Shown: positions 6,075 through 9,831 of the stretch, one piece after another
How positions within the stretch are numbered: position 1 is the first letter of the stretch
Layout of the letters: each line of letters starts with the position of its first letter
Origin: Acidobacteria bacterium AH-259-G07
GTDB taxonomy: Bacteria; Acidobacteriota; UBA6911; RPQK01; JADFOI01
DNA length: 9,831 nt
NCBI GenBank assembly: GCA_027717925.1
Contig: JALLON010000088.1
Span: 1 to 9,831 of the forward strand
Direction: 5' to 3'
Made by a program: the position numbers and the translations under genes
The notes under the pieces: generated by a model
What the model was told of the DNA's origin: nothing
Database searches by the model: none
The model's input: the letters and a program-made list of their open reading frames with translations, nothing else

Positions 6075-8539
6075 AAAATCCCCTTCACGATCCTTTGCAA
6101 TTCACCGAGAAATAAATCATTCTCTGACGAGATTCCGATACTTACTCGAATGCAATTCTTCAGCCCCGGCAGCAAACTCCGGTCCCGAACAACGATTCCT
6201 TTCTGCAGAAGTCGCTGGCAAATCTGAGTTGCCCCGGGACAGCGAAAGAGTAGGAAGTTGGCCTGAGAAGGAAAGACTTTTTCGATTTGGGGTATCTCTC
6301 TCAGGCATTCGGCCACCCTATCACGCTCCTTTCGGATCTCCTCGACGTGAATCAAGTGACTGGCTGGCTGGCTGAGCACCCGGCAGCCGTTTTCCATACT
6401 CAGGGCGTTCAGGTTATAAGGGGCCTTTACTCTCAAAAAGTGGGAAATAATCTGAGCAGAAGCGACGGCGTAACCGAGGCGAATTGCTGCTCTTCCAAAG
6501 GCCTTCGACAACGTCCTGAGAAGAATGAGATTAGGAACCTCTTGGAGTTCCATTACCAGAGAGGGCTGATCGGCAAACTCAATGTAAGCCTCATCGACCA
6601 TCACAATCCCTTTCCATTTTCGGCAGAGGTGGAAAATTTGACGGCGATCTAACAAGTTGCCGGTCGGGTTATTAGGTGAGCACAGGAACAGAACCTTCGT
6701 GTCATCAGACACCACTTTCAAGAACTGCTTTGCGTTAAAATCAAACCTTTTGTCGAGCCGAAACTCAAATGAGGGAATCCCGAAGACATTGGCTGTCACT
6801 CGATACATTCCGTAGGTGGGCTCGGCGATGGCGATGCGGTCTTGCCCAGGCCGGCAGAACACTTTAAAAATCCAATCCAGCACCTCATCAGAGCCCGCAC
6901 CCGCCGCTACATTCTCGACCCTTATTCCCAGGTATCGCGCAATGGTTTCTCTCAGTCGGCACTGGAAAGGGTCCGGGTAGCGGTTTAATTGGACACCCTC
7001 CCACTCTTGGGAGTAAGGGTTCTCGTTGGCATCGAGCAAAATCCCCTCCTGGATCTTCTCTCGGGCACAGTGATAAGGTTCCAGGTTTAGAATATTCGGC
7101 CGAATCAACCGCGTAACATCTATTTCGTAGCCTTTGAATTCTGAGTCCTGAGCTTTTGAGCTCTTGAGTTTTGAGTTTTGAGTTCTGAGTTTTGAGTTTT
7201 GAGTTGCAACTTCTGAGCTCAACTTTCTGAATTCTGGATTCTGGATTCTGGATTCTGAATTCACTCGGACGCGAACAGCACGCCGGTGCCCTTCCAAACC
7301 CTCCAATTCCGCGAGTGTTTCCAGCGTAGGAGCCAGTTGCTGAAGCCCTTGGCTGGTCAGCTCCTGAAAAGTGATTTTCTTTACAAAGCTATCCAGAGAC
7401 ACACCTGAGAAGGCGCGGGCAAGACCCGAGGTGGGCAGCGTGTGATTCGTGCCTGAAGCATAGTCTCCGGCGACTTCAGGAGACCAGGCTCCCAAGAAGA
7501 CCGACCCGGCGCATCGTACTTTTTTAATCCATTGCTTCGGAGTTTCCAGGTGCAGAATCAAGTGCTCGGGGGCATACAAATTGGCAAAGTCAAAAGCTTC
7601 TTCCATGGACTCGGCCAAGAGGCCAAAACTGCTACGGAGCGACTCTGACGCGAAATTTTTGCGAGGTAAATCTTGGATCTGGTGCCACACCAGCTGGGCA
7701 ACTTCTTCCAAAACCTGGCTGGAAGTAGACACCAGAACGGCCCGACTGTCACTCCCATGTTCAGCCTGGGAGATGAGGTCACTGGCAACCCATTTAGGAG
7801 CGGCTGAATCGTCGGAAATGACCAGCACCTCCGTTGGTCCAGCTACCATGTCAATGGCAATCCCTTTCAACGTGGCCAATAATTTGGCCGTTTGGACCCA
7901 GCGACTACCCGGGCCGAGAATCTTATCGACTTTGGGAACAGTCTCCGTTCCCAATGCCATGGCGGCAATAGCCTGCGCTCCGCCGATCGTAAAAACTTGG
8001 CTGATACCCGCGATTTCTGCTGCCAAGAGAACTTCAGGGGATATCCTCAAGTCATCCTGCGGCGGCACACACAAAATAATGCTTGGACAGCCGGCCAATT
8101 GGGCAGGAATTCCCAGCATGAGGACAGTGGAAGGGAGAATCACATTTCCACCGGGGACATAAAGGCCCACCGAGTCAATCGGTCGGCTTTCCCGCCAGCA
8201 GCAGACACCGGGCTCGACCTCCAGCGGTTTTTCGGAAATCTGTTGGGCGGCGTGAAACTTGCGGATGTTCTGCGCGGCCCTTTCCAATGCTCTCACCACC
8301 TGGCTGGAGACATTGTGTCTTGCCTGAGAAAACTCTGCCATTGGAACTCCAATCTCCCGGATCTCCACTCCGTCAAATTGACGCGTATACTGGCGGACAG
8401 CCTCATCACCTCGGGCTGAGATATCATCGAAAATAGTCCGGCAGGTTTCCATCACCGAAGGATCGGCAATGGGATTACGGCAGCACAGTTGCTCGACAAA
8501 CTCCCGGCTGAGATCTCCTAGTCGATATGCTTTCATCAC
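6071..8539 (-). CDS. hisD-hisC: Fused histidinol dehydrogenase (HisD) - histidinol-phosphate aminotransferase (HisC)
   Basis: One uninterrupted 822-codon frame. Residues 1 to about 426 are HisD, which oxidises histidinol to histidine with NAD and zinc. Gln258 and His261 (SQAEHG), Glu325-His326 (APEHL), Asp359 (VAGDYASGTNHTLPT) and His418 match the catalytic and zinc residues of E. coli HisD. Residues about 427-469 are a repeat-encoded hydrophilic linker containing TQNSKLR and TQNSKLK. Residues about 470-822 are HisC, a PLP fold-I aminotransferase for step 7: DANENPY (503-509), Tyr576, SPNNPTG (621-627), VDEAY (648-652), PLP lysine Lys679 in TLSKAFG, and Arg798. Start: GTG 8539 overlaps the hisG stop by 4 nt (numbers count from it); ATG 8536 is equally possible. 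Independent HisC initiation, for example at a TTG codon at residue 440 or 478, cannot be excluded, but neither has a good ribosome site. Confidence 0.93.
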   Translation of the reverse strand: MMKAYRLGDLSREFVEQLCCRNPIADPSVMETCRTIFDDISARGDEAVRQYTRQFDGVEIREIGVPMAEFSQARHNVSSQVVRALERAAQNIRKFHAAQQISEKPLEVEPGVCCWRESRPIDSVGLYVPGGNVILPSTVLMLGIPAQLAGCPSIILCVPPQDDLRISPEVLLAAEIAGISQVFTIGGAQAIAAMALGTETVPKVDKILGPGSRWVQTAKLLATLKGIAIDMVAGPTEVLVISDDSAAPKWVASDLISQAEHGSDSRAVLVSTSSQVLEEVAQLVWHQIQDLPRKNFASESLRSSFGLLAESMEEAFDFANLYAPEHLILHLETPKQWIKKVRCAGSVFLGAWSPEVAGDYASGTNHTLPTSGLARAFSGVSLDSFVKKITFQELTSQGLQQLAPTLETLAELEGLEGHRRAVRVRVNSESRIQNPEFRKLSSEVATQNSKLRTQNSKLKSSKAQDSEFKGYEIDVTRLIRPNILNLEPYHCAREKIQEGILLDANENPYSQEWEGVQLNRYPDPFQCRLRETIARYLGIRVENVAAGAGSDEVLDWIFKVFCRPGQDRIAIAEPTYGMYRVTANVFGIPSFEFRLDKRFDFNAKQFLKVVSDDTKVLFLCSPNNPTGNLLDRRQIFHLCRKWKGIVMVDEAYIEFADQPSLVMELQEVPNLILLRTLSKAFGRAAIRLGYAVASAQIISHFLRVKAPYNLNALSMENGCRVLSQPASHLIHVEEIRKERDRVAECLREIPQIEKVFPSQANFLLFRCPGATQICQRLLQKGIVVRDRSLLPGLKNCIRVSIGISSENDLFLGELQRIVKGIL
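7134..7262 (-). repeat. In-frame heptamer arrays encoding the HisD-HisC linker
   Basis: Read on the minus strand: five GAATYCA units (7262 downward), a short degenerate stretch, six ACTCARA/ACTCAAG units, then decaying units ending near ATTCAAA. Since 7 and 3 share no factor, three units (21 bp) encode one heptapeptide in any frame. This explains the protein repeat TQNSKLR/TQNSKLK. In this orientation neither unit gives a stop codon in any frame; the reverse orientation would give TGA. The CAGAATY unit is the same as in the spacers at 611-659 and 2378-2603. Confidence 0.93.
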
Positions 8540-9411
8540 ATCACCATTTTCTCTATGGGAACCACGAGAATGTCGGAAGCCCCGGTTTTTGTGAGCCTTT
8601 CAATGACGTCCCAAAAAACTTCTTCTGGAACCGCAGAATGAATGGCTACCATTCCCTCTTCAGCCAAGGGTACAACAGTAGGGCTCTTCATCCCGGGCAG
8701 GATCTCTTTGATTTCTTCCAAAGCTTCCCTGGGAGCATTCATCATGACGTATTTTGTCCTTCGCGCCCGGATGTTCCCTTGAAAGCGGACCCGCAGGCGT
8801 TCCATTAACTGCCGACGCCTGCTGTCTTTCAAGGATCGAGGATTGGCTATCAGAAGGGCTTCGGACTTCAGAACCACTTCAATCGGTTCCAGATCGTTGA
8901 TGCGCAGAGTGCTCCCCGTTGAAACGAGATCACAAATGGCGTCGGAAATATCGAGGCTTGGAGTGATCTCCACTGAGCCACTGATTTCAATGACTCGAGC
9001 ACTTACCTTTTTCTCTTCTAAAAAACGCTGCAGCACGCGAGGGTGGGAAGTGGCGATTCGCCTGCCTTCCAGATCGTACACAGTACGAAACGAGCTCTTT
9101 TGGGGCACGGCGATCGACAGGGTACAAGAACCAAACCCCAGGCAATCCAGACGAACCACCTCGGCTGCCTTTTCCTGGACTATGTTGAGTCCCACAATAC
9201 CCAGGTCAGTGACTCCATCCTGCACGTATTCAGGGATATCGTCATCACGCAAGAAAAGAATATCCAGGGGAAAATTTTGGCAAGGTGAGAACAATCTCCC
9301 CTGGTGGTACTCAAAATCCAGACCAATCGACTTCAGAATCTGTCTGGAAGGCTCCGCCAAACGGCCCTGCCGCTGGATCGCAATTTTCAAGTTCTCATCG
9401 TTTAACTTCAT
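8536..9411 (-). CDS. hisG: ATP phosphoribosyltransferase HisG, long form
   Basis: A 291-residue enzyme for the committed first step, ATP plus PRPP to PR-ATP. The N-terminal catalytic part aligns with E. coli-type HisG: IAIQRQGRL (10-18), LRDDDIPEYVQDGVTDLGIVG (54-74) and the PRPP-binding loop DLVSTGSTLRINDL (161-174). The C-terminal ferredoxin-like regulatory domain is present from about 217 (LPGMKSPTV, 238-246, and GASDILVVPIEKM, 277-289). It is therefore the long form, which is inhibited by histidine directly and does not need HisZ. ATG 9411 follows the regulator stop by 2 nt, with only a weak AGAG-type ribosome site, since the octamer repeat lies just upstream. The 3' end overlaps the hisD-hisC start. 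Confidence 0.97.
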   Translation of the reverse strand: MKLNDENLKIAIQRQGRLAEPSRQILKSIGLDFEYHQGRLFSPCQNFPLDILFLRDDDIPEYVQDGVTDLGIVGLNIVQEKAAEVVRLDCLGFGSCTLSIAVPQKSSFRTVYDLEGRRIATSHPRVLQRFLEEKKVSARVIEISGSVEITPSLDISDAICDLVSTGSTLRINDLEPIEVVLKSEALLIANPRSLKDSRRRQLMERLRVRFQGNIRARRTKYVMMNAPREALEEIKEILPGMKSPTVVPLAEEGMVAIHSAVPEEVFWDVIERLTKTGASDILVVPIEKMVM

Positions 9412-9413
9412 CT

Positions 9414-9746
9414 CTATTGCTCTTTTGTTCTTTTACTCTTTTGTCCTTTTGCTCTACGCAGTCCAGCGCGTTCCAGCATCAGCCGATAACCGCCCTCGCC
9501 GTAATTCACCCAGTGAGCGACTCGGGTAATGGTTGCGGTACTGGCGCCCGTCCGTTCGCTGATCTGTCGATAAGGGACATCCTCAGCCACCATCTGAGCA
9601 ACCTCCCATCGCTCGGCCATAGCCTTGAGTTCCGTCAAGGTGCACAGGTCCCGAAAGAAACAAGCACATTCCTGCAGGTCCCTAAGCTGCACAATGGCAT
9701 CGAACAAATCCCAAACGCTTCGATCATTCTTCAGCTCTCGTTCCAT
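9414..9746 (-). CDS. YerC/YecD-family TrpR-like regulator, probable histidine-operon repressor
   Basis: A 110-residue all-helical protein of the TrpR superfamily. The C-terminal half has the helix-turn-helix YRQISERTGASTATITRV (59-76), followed by NYGEGGYRLMLER (81-93), the hallmark of YerC/YecD proteins. The N-terminal half supplies the dimerisation helices. In Gram-positive bacteria TrpR-type YerC relatives have been predicted to control histidine genes, and here the gene is first in a his operon. That makes autoregulation of the whole operon likely, with histidine as probable co-repressor (inference). Residues 97-110 (RRAKGQKSKRTKEQ) form a very basic tail encoded by an octamer repeat and are probably not part of the fold. 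ATG 9746 has no Shine-Dalgarno sequence; a near-leaderless mRNA is possible. The stop is 2 nt before hisG. Confidence 0.9.
   Translation of the reverse strand: MERELKNDRSVWDLFDAIVQLRDLQECACFFRDLCTLTELKAMAERWEVAQMVAEDVPYRQISERTGASTATITRVAHWVNYGEGGYRLMLERAGLRRAKGQKSKRTKEQ
9421..9452. repeat. Octanucleotide tandem repeat at the 3' end of the regulator gene
   Basis: Four contiguous plus-strand units, TCTTTTGT, TCTTTTAC, TCTTTTGT and CCTTTTGC. On the coding (minus) strand they read as AC/GT-AAAAG units and encode the lysine/arginine/glutamine tail of the regulator. The array ends 5 bp before the gene's stop codon. Confidence 0.88.
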
Positions 9747-9747
9747 A

Positions 9748-9775
9748 TTAATGTGTTAACACGATAGCACATTAA
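9748..9775. promoter_or_regulatory. Inverted repeat, candidate operator for the TrpR-like regulator
   Basis: TTAATGTG (9748-9755) and CACATTAA (9768-9775) are perfect 8-bp inverted arms with a 12-bp spacer, starting 2 bp upstream of the regulator's ATG. A second perfect palindrome, GTGTTAACAC (9753-9762), overlaps the left arm. The half-site GTGYTA appears three times: 9753-9758 on plus, 9757-9762 and 9765-9770 on minus. The GTTAAC centre is also found in the E. coli trp operator, which fits a TrpR-fold protein. Location and symmetry support an operator; binding is inferred. Confidence 0.6.
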
Positions 9776-9789
9776 AACAACATTTGCAA
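9761..9789 (-). promoter_or_regulatory. Candidate sigma-70 promoter for the his operon
   Basis: On the minus strand TTGCAA (9784-9789) and TATCGT (9761-9766) are separated by 17 bp; each matches four of six consensus bases. Transcription would begin about 8 nt before the regulator's ATG, and the -10 box would lie inside the inverted repeat, so a bound repressor would block it. The -35 hexamer is the core of a separate palindrome, ATTTGCAAAT (9782-9791). An alternative -35, TTGTCA, lies a little further upstream but lacks a good partner. The remaining bases to 9831 show nothing I can name. Confidence 0.35.
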
Positions 9790-9831
9790 ATAAAAATGAC
9801 AAAAGCGATTATTGGACTTTAAAACCCGCTA

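Noticed and set aside
7581..8162. 193-codon plus-strand open frame inside hisD
   Set aside because: It is antisense to a clearly coding HisD domain with intact catalytic residues.

Overview
This window comes from a bacterium. A MlaF-type lipid-transport ATPase points to a diderm (Gram-negative-type) cell envelope. A complete enterobacterial-style his gene order combined with a YerC/TrpR-family regulator, a Tpx peroxidase and many 7-bp and 8-bp tandem repeats between genes would suit Acidobacteriota or another deep-branching diderm phylum. That placement is a weak inference, because there is no rRNA or phylogenetic marker here.

Layout. On the minus strand at the left edge is a complete thiol peroxidase gene (tpx, 9-536). 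A repeat-rich spacer with a candidate promoter follows (537-877). Two plus-strand genes come next: a small uncharacterised protein (878-1339) and a MlaF-like ABC ATPase with an N-terminal membrane anchor (1474-2373). A convergent spacer (2374-2600) holds two inverted heptamer arrays. The rest, 2601-9746, is one minus-strand histidine operon. In transcription order it is yerC-like regulator, hisG, hisD-hisC (one reading frame), hisB, hisH, hisA, hisF, hisIE. The last 85 bases (9747-9831) carry palindromes and a candidate promoter for that operon.

Function. The operon encodes the histidine pathway from PRPP and ATP to histidine, except a recognisable histidinol-phosphate phosphatase. HisG starts the pathway, HisE and HisI process PR-ATP, HisA isomerises, and HisH/HisF form the glutamine-dependent synthase. 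HisB dehydrates, HisC transaminates and HisD performs the final two oxidations. The YerC-like protein is a good candidate for the local histidine-responsive repressor, and the palindrome just upstream of its start codon is its candidate operator.

The most unusual points are these. (1) HisD and HisC are joined in frame through a linker encoded by the same heptanucleotide repeats that fill the spacers. (2) Short tandem repeats sit at four of the seven gene junctions of the operon, while the other junctions overlap or lie within 2 nt, so the repeats divide the operon into tight sub-blocks. (3) The C-terminal tail of the regulator is encoded by an octanucleotide repeat. (4) Two spacers contain inverted repeat arrays that could fold into long RNA hairpins. 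I saw no CRISPR array, tRNA, rRNA, insertion sequence or phage gene.
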